A stretch of DNA of 64,000 nucleotides from Alligator mississippiensis (Eukaryota > Chordata > Crocodylia > Alligatoridae). Positions 42,797 through 58,490 of the stretch are shown one piece after another (the stretch's first letter is position 1; each line of letters begins with the position of its first letter). Made by a program: the position numbers and the translations under genes. The stretch lies in contig NC_081824.1 of NCBI RefSeq assembly GCF_030867095.1, forward strand, positions 343,970,203 to 344,034,202, in the 5' to 3' direction. The notes beneath the pieces are model-generated. The model was given only the letters and a program-made list of their open reading frames with translations. It did not search any database and was not told the origin of the DNA.

Positions 42797-43430
42797 ATCC
42801 AGAGATACTATGGTATAACATGCTGTAGAGTGTCTTCATGTACAATACCTTGTGCAAGGTAACTAAGGAGAGCACTATGTTGCATCCTTCTTTGCTAGCA
42901 AGATGCAACTGGGGAAAAAGTTGGGATACTCAAAATATTAGGGAGGTTTCACATAACCCGAGACAAAAAGAATGGAACGAGAGAAACATTTTTTGGAAAA
43001 TTTCTGATTTAACCTCCCTTTAGACATAATACGGGCTCTGAAGCAGCATAAGAATGTATAAAAGATCTCCCTCTAACTCCTCATCTGCAAAATCGCCAGA
43101 ACTCTTTTAGAGAGTTCTTGCTTTGCAATGTAGAGTTTGCTGAACCAAAATATAAATATAGCAAAATATATTTTAAAAATATTTTTGGGTGGACAACTCC
43201 TGTGATTTCTCTCCTGTGACTTCTCAACTGTAAACATAACAAAATACTATTAGAAACTGATCCCAACTGTACATAGAGTTAAAACCCAAACCAAAAGCAT
43301 CCACCCATGCTGAAACTTCAACATTAACTTCCCATTTCACATAGGCTCGCTTTTTACTGAAAAATAAACATTGTAAATTTGATCTGTTTATTCCAAATTC
43401 ACATAAATTATATACATTTCTCATGAATAT
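42797..43430. other. Spacer between ERV-B and the LONRF2 3' end
   Basis: AT-rich; no gene or repeat recognised. It separates convergent transcription of ERV-B (plus) and LONRF2 (minus). Confidence 0.4.
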
Positions 43431-46400
43431 TGCAAATATACATGAAATGAACATTAACATTTTTAAGTTTGGCTCTACTTATGCAATGAGAAGTGCCAAA
43501 TGTGGTTAGAACATTTGTCCTGTATTTATTTGATACAAAAATGCAGAGATTAATAATTTATATTTATACATATGTACACACCCCGTTTCATAATGAGCTT
43601 TAAACAGTAAAAAAATGGTTTCAAGTTTTCCATGTCAAACATACTTGTTTAAATCTGGTCACAAGCGCCAGATGAAATTTAATACAATCAGTTTACAACT
43701 GCAAAATTAAGGCGCTACCAAAATACCAGTTGCACTAGTGTAAAAGGTATTGAGAATAGAATTATGCACCTTTCTGAAGAGAGAACAGCTTTATATTTAC
43801 CAGTTTAAACGTGGACTGAAGTATGCAAAAAGGAGCAGTAAAAAACTGAACAGATTATCACACATTAAAAGTATAAAGTAACCTTGATGAATACAAAATC
43901 AACATGTTAAAATACAGTAGATAAAAAGCCCTCAATGGCAAACAAGTTATGTGGTTCTTGAAAGACAAAAAGTTCAAGTTTTTTTTTAGCTTGAAGAGTC
44001 TTACAGGTTGACCTGCAAAAGGGGAAAATGGGTTTGTGCATTTTTGCTTCTTTATGATGCATTAAGTGGCCCAACATTCTGCAAACAAGAGACTTCCCTT
44101 CCTCTGGCCTACAGTGCTGGGAAACAAATGAGAGAAATCTAATGGATTAAGGGAACAGAGAACTCCCTTTCTTTTCCTGCCATTTAGCTCAGAGCTTCTA
44201 TGCTGTGCCACCTTGAAAGGACTACATAAAATGTAAGACAGCTGCAATACGGATGTTTGCCACTGGTCAAAAGACAAGATAACCAGTTCTTTCACATAGG
44301 TACTATTTTCCTCCTGACTCTACAGGAGGAGACTTTGCAGCAATGGAACAGGTACATTAACCTTGGAGACTCTGCACATACCAAGAATGGTGCTTTCTTT
44401 TTAGATCGACTGTGATGCAGCATTTAAGGTATTGGAAAAAACACCAAGTTTGGGTTGATCAGTATGGTATTTTAACCCAGACGTTAATTTCACAAGCTGT
44501 AGTATTTATTCAAAATGTTGGCACTAAGATGTATAAAAAGTTTTAAAACTTTGACTAAAAATTCCTCTATTGCTCAGCTTTGATTCTGGTGATCTCATGT
44601 CACTAATTAGAGGCATTTGGAGATAGCCATGTCATTCCCAACATAAAAAGTATTTTCTGTTGTTGTTAATTTTGTATCTTTACACATCATAGAACAGCAA
44701 TAAAGGATAAACACCCTTTTGTATTGTACAGTTGCTCTAGGAAGTACCTCAATAGTAGATATTTAAAACAGCTCTTGCAAATAACAAAGAAATTCACATT
44801 GCCTTAAGTAATTAAGGCCAAGGAGACACTAAATAGCACCTTTGTTTTTTAAAAAAAGATTTACTCTTGTGTGTAAAGTTAAATGCATATTTAATTATGC
44901 AGGACTAGGATTGTATAATACTACCAATGTCCCTTTGCAGCCAAAAACATTAAATGCTTAAGTATACAAAACCTAGAGGGGGAAAGGTGAGAGGAATGCT
45001 AATGAAACAAAGTAAGATGAAGCATAGTTAGCAATGGCAAGAGTGGGAAATAACAGAAAAGGGTTAAAATGGTCCATTTTTTGACTGAAAATTAGCTTGC
45101 CAAACTTTGAATGTTAGCTATCAAAAGTATTGGTAGACTAAAATAAAAAATGGGTTAATTGGAAACAGCTACATAAAGTCAGAGTTACTGATTTGTGGCA
45201 TTTCCCCCTCCATTCAAAAAAGCTTTCTACAGCTATTTCTTTATAGCCCTGATGTTTTCCCACGCTCTCAGGACTCTGGAGAAAACTCATACAGTTTTTA
45301 CTATTAGTACTCCAGTAATGGTAGCAGAACTTGCAGAAAGGCTATTGTAGAGGCTACTACATCATTGGTTGCACTTCACAATTCAATAATATTGTTACAA
45401 ATCATTTAGCTAGAAAAGGCGTGTGTTCAAGGTAGAGGCAATTACAGTACATTCAGGGTATGTTACAGAAACCATTTGTGGTACTGTTTGCTAAAAGGAA
45501 AAAAAATAACTAGTTTTGTTTCCCAGACCACACAGGTTGTAATTATAATACCCGAGAAAGCAGTAAGTGTCATTTAGTTACTGCATTTGTTTTATACAGT
45601 TTTCTTGTATGACTCCTGTGCAAAATGTTTTTATACATCTTCATTGACATAAAACGAGCAAACTAAAAGAAAAAAGTTAGGCACTTTAAACATGTAGGTA
45701 AACAACAGTTTTCATCTTGCCAGACTTTTGCACGTGAACATGTCTTAAAATGAGTCTATGTTCACAGCACACTGAGACTGAGGCCAACTTTTCTCTACTG
45801 GTAAAAACAATTCTACTTGTAGGAAGATACACCAATTGACTCAGTAACACTGTTCGTTATTTAAAATAAAGTTTGACAAACCAGCAATGTGTCTAATAAC
45901 TACCAAGGTAAGATAGTAACAAAAATGTAATAAAACAAACAAAATAAAGACAAACAAAGATAACACCTGAATTAAGTTTGCATTGAGACTTGCTTTTTAG
46001 AGTTCGGTTTGTGCCTCCTTTCATGTTGTTGCCACGGACCAAGATTCTAACCACATACAGCAATTGGTAGATAAACCATAATACTAACTTTTGGTTTAAA
46101 GACTTCTTACAAGTTTTGTTCCAATGTAACACACACTAGGTTGGCACATCTTTTGCAGATGTAGAAGAAAATGGAATCTTCCCCAGTGTTTATCCTAGCC
46201 AGGTTTAAGTTGCAGAACACACATCAGCTAAGCACTACAGTATGCTTTCCCAATATTTGGAGTGAAATTGCTATGTCACAGCAGCCTTTACTAGCATCAC
46301 ATCTTAGGAAGTTTGCATTTAGTGATAAGACCAACCAGGATTACTTTGATTTTTTTCTTTTTCTTTTTTTTTTTTTTTTTACAAAAATCAAAGCACACTT

Positions 46401-47087
46401 CTTCAGACATTTTGATATACTCATTCTATTGCAACATGCGAATCACAACACAAGGGATTACTTAAGGCTATCAAATACAATACTATTCAGTACCTATTCT
46501 TCTTTCAGACAAATATTCTCTATAGCCTTGACTATCAAAGTTACTGTTTCATATACCAATATTTCTTGAACAAGTATTATATGAGTGCACAGTCAGTCCA
46601 CTGTCAGCCATGTTCTTCGTGCATTCTTCCACAGGAAAATTTTGTTTCCCTTCTGTTGAATACCTCTAAAGAAAATTCTACTCAGTCTGTCCTTAGCTTA
46701 TATCCATTGTCCAGAGTTCTTTTTCCTGGTACGCACAAATCCAAACTGCACGTGGAACACTGGCAAGCAGGCCATAGCATGTGGTGCTCTGGTACTTTGA
46801 ACTTCATCTCTCACAGTCTAAAAACATTAGCTGTTACACCACTTCAAAGCAGTCAGCCACGCTACCAGCTACACTGCAATTGTATTACAACTTCATAGAG
46901 GCTCAGATTTAATCAGAACAGGCACAATGTGCTTCTTAACTGGATAGAGTGCAAAGTTTGGGAAATACCCTGACTAGTGAACCTGTTATTAATGGATGTC
47001 AGATGCAGGTTTGTTCATTTCTGCACAATGCTTTTTTAAAAATGTCTTCCAACATATTGTTGGTGCCTGTTCATACATAAGGCCATG
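43431..47087 (-). other. Probable long 3' UTR of LONRF2
   Basis: Continuous AT-rich, repeat-poor, unique-looking sequence directly downstream of the LONRF stop codon on the minus strand. A minus-strand AATAAA lies at 43525-43530 (reads TTTATT on plus) and another at 43387-43392, either of which could end the transcript. The low repeat content, in contrast with both flanks, fits a transcribed and constrained UTR. The boundary is inferred only. A T-rich run on the plus strand (46347-46380) reads as an A-rich run in the transcript. Confidence 0.4.
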
Positions 47088-47312
<225 letters not shown>

Positions 47313-48353
47313 CTACCCTTTTCTAGTAGTAGGTTCATCGCAAGGCATTCAAGCTACAGTTACTATATTTATTCACATACTACAATCCGCTTTTCACCCA
47401 AAAAATAATCTTCCAGAATTGGGGGTGTGTCTCTTAAGTGGGGAAGCTGATTTTCTGCTCAGAATATAAGCATGGAGATGCTATAAAATGGCTGCTGCTT
47501 TTTCTATTCTTCCCTCCAGCAGCTGGTTGGAGGAAGGGCTGGAGTACAGAAGGGGCAAATCCAGGGGATGTGCAGTAGTACCCCACTTCGATCCAAAGTT
47601 TAAAACCAAGTGCCTGACCGCAACACTGACTATTTCTATTCAGGCAGCACTGAGGGAGTCAACTGTCTTAATGGATCATTATAATCTGCCAATCGCTCTT
47701 CACTGTACCAGCATTAACACCATCATTCCTTTTTAGTGGTTTTGATATTCCACTAATCAAGCTATCCTTTCATTGGCAATTTTGCTGTCTTTTAGGCCTG
47801 TTCTCTCTCCTCTCACTTCCCAACCGGGCAGGCTTTTTTGGCTCTTTTCAAATTACAGCTGTAGCTAGTTTTGGCTTTTAGCTGAGCAGCAAAGAACTGC
47901 TGACAATTTCATGGTGGAATGGTTAAAACTGTAGGCTTTTATCTGAGCAGGAAAGGGAAGGTAAGTGAGTTAAAGATTAGGCTCTGGTTCCTGCTATGTA
48001 GAGCCATAATTCTGGCAGCATCTTTTCCTTCATCCTGCCTTTCCAAAAAAACATGGTACATGTGGTATGCAAGAATGTATGGCAATACCTTGCTCTGTGG
48101 GGGCTGTTTCTTGATCTCTATACAGATTGTAAGCGTGCTTCCCCCTTGTCTAACCAAGTCAGAGCAATCTCTTCAGAGACCAAGCTATTTGGAGTAGAGA
48201 TAGCAATGTTTTTCTGAGCTTTATGTTAGTGAGACACATTCAGGTAATCTGAAGAAGGTTAACAAGTCTGAAAGTAAAACAGAACTTCCTTCAGAGGGTG
48301 GTCTATTGGAGACCCTTAGATCTAGTGTGGTAGTGTAAAAGTAGGAAATATAC

Positions 48354-48503
48354 CTGTGGCTCTGGTTCTTTCCCTGGCATTGACCCAAAATGACTGAGAA
48401 TTTGCGCCTTCATGTCATCCTTAAGAGAAGTAAACCAGGCAACAGCTTGATCATAAACTGAATTATGGAGACAGACAAGTTCTTCATATTCTGGTCCTTC
48501 CAC
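48354..48503 (-). CDS. LONRF2 penultimate coding exon
   Basis: Exactly 50 codons, phase 0 at both ends. The acceptor is GTTGGTTAG before 48503, and the donor after 48354 reads CAG|GTATAT. The text EGPEYEELVCLHNSVYDQAV and HFGSMPGKEPEPQ is the LON-domain helix region characteristic of LONRF proteins, closest to LONRF2 by memory. The open frame runs on past the exon into the intron, so the downstream residues there are not protein. The intron to the next exon (47247-48353) is 1.1 kb and has canonical ends. Confidence 0.85.
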
Positions 48504-48553
48504 CTAACCAACACAAAGGAGAAAGCAAACAGTTAGGTTTAGCTGACAATACT

Positions 48554-48882
48554 GGGCTTTTACACATGAAAGTGCTGCAGCACCGGGTGTTTTGAAAAGT
48601 GCCTGGCGCTGTGACGCATGCAGTTGTATAAGCAGCAAAATACGTGTCAGCATGAAGAAAATGGTGGCGGTGTGCTTCCAAACTAAAACACCTCAGAGGT
48701 GCTTTTGCGCACCGCTGCCATTTTCTGCACGCTGACATGCATTTCACCCCTTATACAACTGTACGCAGCACAGCACAATGCGCGTCAGCTCGCATGTGGA
48801 GCAGACTCAATTAATCAAGTCTGCTCCGAAGCAGTGGATCTCCAGCGCATCACAGGACAGGAAGGTATGTGCATAAATGCCC
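48554..48882. mobile_element. Fold-back MITE copy 2, 329 bp, inside a LONRF2 intron
   Basis: Same family as 33072-33410: ends GGGCTTTTACACATG and (reverse-complemented) GGGCATTTATGCAC, with shared interior CAGTTGTATAAGCAGCAAAA and AATTAATCAAGTCTGCTC. The fold-back symmetry is retained: AAAATGGTGGCGGTG pairs with CACCGCTGCCATTTT. It sits 51 bp from the 48503 exon edge, very close to the splice acceptor. Confidence 0.8.
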
Positions 48883-50940
<2,058 letters not shown>

Positions 50941-51274
50941 TCACCATTAGTAGTTTAATTTTACACCACTGTAACTCCATTGCGTTTCAAACACAATTTT
51001 GCTTTTGCTCATACATTCTTCTTGATCTAGGGGAACAACTTTTTCAAGTTAGCAGTATTTGGGGGAGGGGGCAAGAGGAGGGAGAGAATGGCAGGGCTTT
51101 AATTAATGGAACAGGCTTTGTGCCAAATTTTAATTGCTTGTGGCAAGTTAAACAGGTTTGTGCAACTACCTTAGCTATCTTTTTTTTTTTTTTTTTTAAC
51201 TTGCTCAGGAAGAGAAAAGAATGCCACAAATCCTTCAGGAGGTTAAGAAACATATGTAGAAATTATATAAACGT

Positions 51275-52640
51275 GGGTCTGAAAAAGACCTCATAAGATC
51301 ATCTAGTTCTGTGGTCAGCACATGAAACCTATGGCCCACAGGTTGGATTTAGCCCCATCCTGGAACAGGGTTCCAATCCAGTCCCCAAAAGTCTGGTGCA
51401 GAGCCTGCTGCTCTACCATGTTTCTTCCTACCCCTCCTGCAGAGGAGATGGGGATCGGGAGCAGAGGTTCACTCTGGAAGATGGAGATTTGCAGCCCACA
51501 GCAGGGGTGGGGCAGGGCAGGTTGAAAGGGGTGGCCTACACCAGAAAAAGGTTGCTAACCCCTGATCTAGTCCCTCCACTTTGGTCTGAGGCAGGATAAG
51601 ACACCAGGCTTCCCTAGGTAGCCTGTCCAGCGTTTAGTTATCCCTACAGGTAGAAAGTTTTTTCTTAACATGCAGCTCACATCTTATCAACTATAAATTG
51701 TGCAGATTACTTTTTGTTCTGTACAAGCTGACATGAAGAACAACTGAACACAGTCCTTTTTATAAACAACGTTGCACATATTAAAAGACTTATACCTCCT
51801 CAGTCTTCCAAGAAAAAGAAAACCCGATTTCTACAGTCTTCCTTCATTGGTCACATTTTTCCAAATTTCTTAATCTTGCCACTTTTCTGCGGACCAACTC
51901 ATCTAGACTGTTTGTAGTATGGACATAAAACCCCAACTGAGGCCTCATCTGGACTGAGCAGAGACGAATAGTTACTTTCTGGTGTCTTGCATCTAACACT
52001 CTCGTTAATACAATCCACAACAATGCGCTCTTTTTTCAACAGTATCATTTTAACTCTGTTTATAGTCCACTATGACCCAAGTCTTTCTCCCTACCCCTCT
52101 TGATGATTCTTTTCTAAAGTACTAATATCTATCTAGGTTATTCTCCATTTGGTATCTGTATACTTGATTTCTGCTTCTCGAGTGTAGTACTTTGAGCATG
52201 TTTTTACTGAGCTTCATCTGGCTGATACTGGACAATCCCAATAATTTATCAAAATAATTTCAAATTCTAATCTTGTCCCCTCCCAACTTGCTATCATCTT
52301 CAAATTTTATAAATTTACTCAGTAGTGTATCATTAGTCATTAATGAAATCACAGACTACAAAGCAGCTCAGGACACAACCTTGCTTAACTGTCCTTCCAG
52401 TTTACTAGCACTTCATTGAAAACTTACATTCAGCTACTACCAACCAACTCTGCACCCACCTTATGGTAATATTATCTAGACCTTATTTATCTAATTTGTT
52501 TGAGAAGATCATGCATGACACCATCAAAAGCTTTAAAATGCAGATGCATCACGTGACCTGCTTTCTGCTTTTTTCCTTAATCTACTAGGCAGTTACCCTA
52601 TGAAACTACTCCAAGTTCTTTGACATAAATGTTTCTTAAC
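51275..52640 (-). mobile_element. Old CR1 LINE, minus strand, split by a hAT
   Basis: Starts with a decayed CR1 tail (GACCTCATAAGATCATCTAGT) at about 51283. It resumes after the hAT with CTCCACTTTGG and reads back through RT-region text (CATGCATGACACCATCAAAAGC, the segment following the first catalytic Asp) to about 52640. It is heavily decayed with no open frame. Confidence 0.65.
51309..51564. mobile_element. hAT (Charlie-like) MITE nested in CR1, 256 bp
   Basis: Flanks ATCTAGTT (51301-51308) and ATCTAGTC (51565-51572) are an 8-bp duplication with one change. TIRs: left CTGTGGTCAGCA, right (reverse-complemented) CAGGGGTTAGCA. Related in its ends to the 30742-31039 element. Confidence 0.8.
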
Positions 52641-53365
52641 AAGATCACTACTACAGGCTGGACACTGACTGGCTAAACAGCAGCTCTGCAGAAAAGGACC
52701 TGGGGGTTACAGTGGACAATAAGCTGAATAAGTCATCAGTGTGTCCTGGCTGCCAAGAAGGCTAACGGCATACTGGGCTGCATTAGTAGGAGCGTTGCCA
52801 GAAGATCAAGGGAATTAATTATTCTGCTCTATTCTTCACTGGTGAGGTCTCATCTGGAGTACAGTGTCCAGTTTTGGGCCCCCCACTACAAAAAGGATGT
52901 AGGCAAGTTGGAGAGAGTCCAGCGGAGAACAAAGAAAATGGCCCAGGGCTGGGGCACATGACTTCTGAGGAGAGGCCGAGGGAACTGGGTTCATTTAGTC
53001 TGCAGATGAAAAGTCTGTGAGGGGACTTGATAGCAAGTTTTAACTACCTGAAGGGGGGCTCCAAAGAGGATGCAGTTAGGCTGTTGTCAGTGGTGACAGA
53101 TGACAGAACAAGGAGCAATGGTCTCAAGTTGCAGCAAGGGAAGTTTATGCTGGATATTAGGAAAAACTCTCTCACTAGGAGGGTGCTGAAGCACTGGAAT
53201 GGGCTACCTAGAGAGGTGGTGGAATCTCTATCCTTGGAGGTTTTTAAGGCGACAAAGTCCTGGCTTGAATGACCTAGGTGGGGATGGTCCTGCTTTGAGC
53301 AGGGGGTTGGACTAGTTGAGCTCCTGAGGTCCCTCCTAATCCTAAATTTCTATTATTCTATGATT
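52641..53365 (+). mobile_element. CR1 LINE 3' fragment, plus strand
   Basis: Begins in RT-region text (CTACAGGCTGGACACTGACTGG, GAAAAGGACCTGGGGGTTAC) and runs through AGGAGAGGCCGAGGGAACTG and AGGAAAAACTCTCTCAC to the tail GGTCCCTCCTAATCC, then TTCTATTATTCTATGATTG. A short frame at 53027-53272 is the decayed RT C-terminal region. It abuts a minus-strand CR1, so the two copies are head to head. Confidence 0.85.
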
Positions 53366-56116
53366 GTTTATAAGCAGACAGAAAATATGGAAATACATTA
53401 GTTCTATTACCTTTCCAGGTAGCAAAATTAAATTAACTGATCTATTATTTTGTATCATATACTTCTTAAAAGTTAATTATTATGCTATCTTGCTCTCCTC
53501 TCTCCCCACCATATTATGGGACCAAATGCCATTAGAACAATAACCAACACGTGCAGGTGCAAAACTGAAATATCATAAATTCAAAACCCCAGGCTCCAAG
53601 GCTTAGACTTAAGAAAACAAATGGCACGACAGAGGCAGAAGACAAGGAAAACAAGTCTTTCAGAGTGTATATCACAAAAATCCTTCAGGCAAAACAGTAT
53701 GGTGCTCAGATAAAGAATGCAAGACTTGCAGAAAAGACAGTATACTTTATCTGTACACTGCATGTGCAACAATGATGATTCTCCTTCTTAGGATGAACAG
53801 CAGTTTTAAAAACTTAAAGGACCTCGTTCAAAAATATTCATTGATAATGTGCTAACAGTCATGACCTGTCAGCACACGGCACGTGCTATGTTGCAAGACA
53901 AAATATTGCTAAATGATATATGCACGAAATATTTCAAACCTTACACAGTTGTGTATATACTAAATGAAGATGTCTCCTTGTGTGGTGTCTCGGTATCTTA
54001 CATTTATGTTAATAGACTACTATATCAACTCTTACATAGAAAACTAATTCGCGTTCTCCATTTTCAGTCTTGCTGATCTTGTAATTTCCATTACTCCATT
54101 ATGATAAGTGGCAATTTCCTCTTGCCCCCACAATTCAGCTTTTATCTAGACATTTCTCTTAGCATGAAACATGCTACATATCCTACCACCTCAACTAGCT
54201 TAATAATAGCTTAGGTAAAAAATGGTGAAAAGAAAAAAATTAGACATTGGTGACCCAATTCACTTATTTTATTAATGTCTTTCTTAATCCTTACTCCATA
54301 TTGAAAACTACAGACTTCCTTCCACAACTGTATACACTGTCCTGATCACATCTGCTACCAGGGAGAGATTCTCTTAAAAAGCAAGATTTGACAAGTTTCT
54401 GCTACAAATTAGATGGAAAAAAACTTGCCTGCATATCTGTTCTTCACTCTGGGTTAAAAGTTGGGCAATGCTTTCCTGCCATTTTACTCTCATTTAGCTT
54501 TTCTGTTTTCTTTAAGTACTTAACCTAGGATTGCCTGTTACATCTGAAAATACACATAGGAAGACCTTATTGTCAGGTTTTGGCTTCAAGTTATACACTT
54601 TAAAGCAGTGTTACACGTGAAGCTGCCTCATAACAGTGGGCTTCCAACATCCTCAGCCTTGTTATCAGAAGCCAGAGAAGGAAGATATCTAAGCACTGCA
54701 CTGATATAAGTATCATGTGGCAAACCAAGGCCATTGATAGGCGTTCATCTCTAACTAGCACTATGAATTTCTGTGCATGGAGTGCACTGAACAGGAACCA
54801 CTCTCCCATGGCGGGAACACCTTCTAGGAGCCCTGTGAGGTTTTGCACAACAGAAAAATGGCCCCCACTCCAGAACGTAGGTGCTTAGGGGACGAGTGCC
54901 TTCCCGGAACCTCAGGAGGGCTCCAGTCCAGGTGGAGTACAACCCCCACCCATCAGTTGATTGGAGGGTTTCAGCCACCTAAAAATGCCCGCCCCCTCCC
55001 CACCCCCCAGGTCACCCAAGAGGGGTGCACAGAGTGGGAGGCAGAGACAGCACAAAGAGATGGGTCTAGATGCAGGAAATGACCCCCACCCGTGCACAGA
55101 CTAGTTTCCAGTCTGGACAGGGATGAGAGGCTAGTTCCAGCTAGGGGGAAATGTCACCTGCTGCCATACCCCCCAACCCTGTATAGACCCATGGTGACTT
55201 GAGCGTGTTCAGGGACTGGGGTACACTGGATCCATGGCAGGGTCCCCACAGGGCTCCCTGACAGTTATCAGGGAGCAGTGCTCCCCCTCCCTCCCCACTA
55301 GAGAGCAGAAGACTAGGATACTGTGTGTCCTCAACATCTAAGAGAAGCATACAGCCATTCAAGTTAGTGCAGGATGGGAAAGGGAGAACTTTCTGCCAGA
55401 CCTTGTCAAACTCATCCCTACAGGCTGGGTGAGTGGCACCAGACCCATAGACTAGCCCCACATTATGGTCCTGGAGCAACAGCTGCTGGGTTGCACAGCA
55501 CAGGTGCAGAGCTCTGGAGCGACAGCTGCATGTAGTGTGGGCCCAGATAGCTGGAGTGACAGCTGCATTCAGCATGGGTCTGGAGCAGTGCACAGCTTCT
55601 CTGAGGATGGGCTGCTCACAATGGCCACTCCACCACTCCAGGACATGAGTTACAAAAGGTACCCCATGCAGCAAGTGAGGCAAACATGGCAAACATGCTG
55701 CCTGTGGATCCCTGAGACCCATGGGTGGCACCAGATGCTGTGTTTGACACCTCTGCTCTAGCTCCTTCCATCACACGTGCTTTAGATACCTTGAGTATGA
55801 AAATCATGCGTTAACTGCATGAATTTCCTGGTCTCACCAGCAGTTCTTCTCTACAACAAAATCTCAAATCCCATGAAATATTTCTGGGATCTTTGCTCTG
55901 ACTAAAAATCAATTAAGAGGGGCAATTTAAAGCATGTCAGAGGTCTCTGGGCTTTAAAAAAGAAAAAAAAAAAGCAGCCATCAGACGAGATTCTTCTTTC
56001 ATTTGTTTCCTACGAATTAAAAAAGTATTCTCCTATATTAACTCAGTCCCAAGGTACATTGATTTACAGGTCCAATTTAAATAATGATTTAAGTCAGCAA
56101 GCAAGGAAACTCAGTT
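53366..56116. other. Intronic/intergenic sequence, no gene seen
   Basis: Mostly AT-rich. The part from about 54840 to 55760 is richer in GC and ends in CAGATGCTGTGTTTGACACCTCTG-like text resembling a hAT terminus, but I could not find its partner end. Open frames there (up to 196 codons, minus strand) lack motifs and composition support. Confidence 0.45.
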
Positions 56117-58490
56117 TCATAGATGGTAGGGTCGGAAGGGACCTAAGCAGATCATCAAGTCCGACCCTCTGCCACGGGCAGGAACGGATGCTGGGGTCAA
56201 CTGACTCCAGCTAGGTGGTTGTCTAGCATTCTTTTGAAGACCCCTAGGGTAGGGGCGAGCACCACTTCCCTTAGAAGTTGGTTCCAGCTCCTAGCCGCCC
56301 TGTGAAGTAGTGCCTCCTGATGTCTAGCCTGAACCTACTCTCAGTCAACTTATGGCCATTGTTCCTTGTTACCCCCGGTAGTGCTTGCAGGAACAGGGAC
56401 TCCTCTGTTGCCTGCTGATCCCCCTTGGCAAGCTTATAGGCGGCCACCAGATCCCCTCTCAGCCTTCTCTTGTGGAGGCTGAACAGGTTCAGGTCCCATA
56501 GCCTCTCCTCATAGGTCCTACCCTGCCCCCTGATCATGCAAGTGGCCCTCCTCTGGACCCTCTCAATGCTGTCCACATCCCTCCTGAAGTGCGGCGCCCA
56601 GAACTGGACGCAGTACTCCAACTGCGGCCTGACCAATGTTACGTAGAGGGGGAGGATCACCTCCTTGGAACTGCTCGTGATGCATCGATGGATGCACAAC
56701 AAGTGTGGTTGGCCTTCCTGACCATGTCCCCACACTGCCAACCCATGTTCATCTTGGAATCAGTAGTGACTCCAAGATCCTTTTCTGCCTCTGTGCTAAC
56801 AAGAAGGGAATTCCCTACCCTATAGGTATGCTGCTGGTTCTTCCTCCCCAGGTGCAATACCTTGTACACGTCCATATTGAAACCCATCCTATTCTCATCT
56901 GCCCACCTGTGTAACCTGTCCAGATCTAGTTGTAGCCTGTCCCTCTCTTCTAGCGTGCTCACTTATCCCCACATCTTAATGTCATCTGCGAACTTGAACA
57001 AGGTGCTTTTCACCCCCTCATCCAAGTCACTGATGAAGATTTTGAACAGTGCGGGCCCGAGGACTGAGCCCTGGGGAACCCCACTGCCCATGTACCTCCA
57101 GGTTGAAAATGACCTATCCACCACCACTCCCTGGGTGCGGCCCTCCAGCCAATTTGCGACCCATCTGACTGTGTAGTCATCGACACCACAGTCGCCTAAT
57201 TTTTTAATGAGGATGGGGTGAGAGCCTTCCTAAAGTACAGAAAGACTACGTCCACCGCGACACCTGCGTCCAAGGCTTTTGTGACCTGCTTGTAGAAAGC
57301 AACCAGGTTGGTCTGACAGGACCTGCCTCTAATTAACCCATGTTGATTGCCCCTAAGCATAATCTCCCCTGCTGGTCCCTTGCAGATGTGTTCCTGGATA
57401 ATTTTCTCAAAGAGCTTCCCCAGGACCAAGGTAAGACTAACAGGCCTATAGTTTCCTGGGTCCTCTTTCCTACCTTCTTTGAAAATGGGGACCACATTGG
57501 CCCTTTTCCAGTCCTCCGGCACCTCGCCAGAGCACCACGAGTGCTCGTAAAGCTGTGCCAGGGGTCCCGCAATGACCTCTGCTAATTCCCTCAGCACTCT
57601 GGGGTGGAGATCATCAGAACCTGCTGATTTAAATACATGTAGTCCCACCAAAAGTTCCCTGACTAGGTCCTCACTGCCCCTGGGCCTGGCTGCTTCTCCC
57701 TGGGTCTGTCCGGGGGGGGGGGGGTAAGGAGATGTCCCTGTCCCTGCTCAGAAAAATGGAAGCAAAGAAACTGTTAAAGAGATTAGCTTTGTCATCTGGT
57801 GCTACCACCAGATTACCAAGCATTCCCTGCAGAGGCCCCACGTTACTTGGTACCTTCTTTTTACCCACTATGCATTTAAAAACAGATTTCTTGTTACCTT
57901 TGATCCGGGTCACTAGTCCCAGTTCCATCTCTGCTTTAGCATTCCTAACAGCCCCCCTACAATCTCGAGCAATGGAGGTATAATCCTCCTTGGTGATGGC
58001 CCCTCCCTTCCATTGGGTGTACGCCTCCTTTTCGGCTTTGAGACGTTCCTGGATGCTTTTGGCGAGCCATGCTTTTGAGCACTCTTGCTCACTTTGATCC
58101 ATGTGGGGATTGTCACCCTTTGGGCTTGGAGGACTGTCTTCTTAAGGAACGACCACTCTTCTTGGACTCCCAACTCCCCTCCCCTCTGGGACCTCAGTGC
58201 CTCCCTGACAGGTCTCCTTACCTCATTGAAATCCACCCTCCTGAAGTCCAGGGCTGCTGCCTTGCTGCAGGCCTTTGACACCCTGCGCTGGATGGTAAAT
58301 TCCAGTAGGCAATGATCACTATCGCCCAGGTGGTCGAGCACCTGCAGTCCTCTCACCAGGTCCAACAAGGCACCTCCTGGGTTAGATGGAGGTCCTGTAA
58401 CTCGGCTAGGAACCTACGTGAGCGGTCAGACCTGGCTGACTGCTCTTCCCAGAAGATGTCCGGGTAGTTTAGGTCACCCATGATGACTCA
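56117..58490 (-). mobile_element. CR1 LINE, 5'-truncated, endonuclease end to 3' tail
   Basis: Tail at the left (GATGGTAGGGTCGGAAGGGACC, near 56125). On the minus strand: RT C-terminus (56271-56741), RT middle (56657-56962), a decayed ADD/PQGS region around 56975-57075, RT N-terminus (57196-57651, VPEDWKRANVVPIFKEG), linker (57671-58102) and end of the endonuclease (57913-58368 and beyond, including GDLNYPDIFWE-type text near 58445-58480). Frameshifts include a G-run insertion at about 57711-57724. It is closely related to the 14934-16105 copy. Confidence 0.88.

Noticed and set aside
55141-55731. 196-codon minus-strand frame
   Set aside because: No recognisable domain, no conserved splice context, and it lies in GC-richer sequence ending in a hAT-like terminus.
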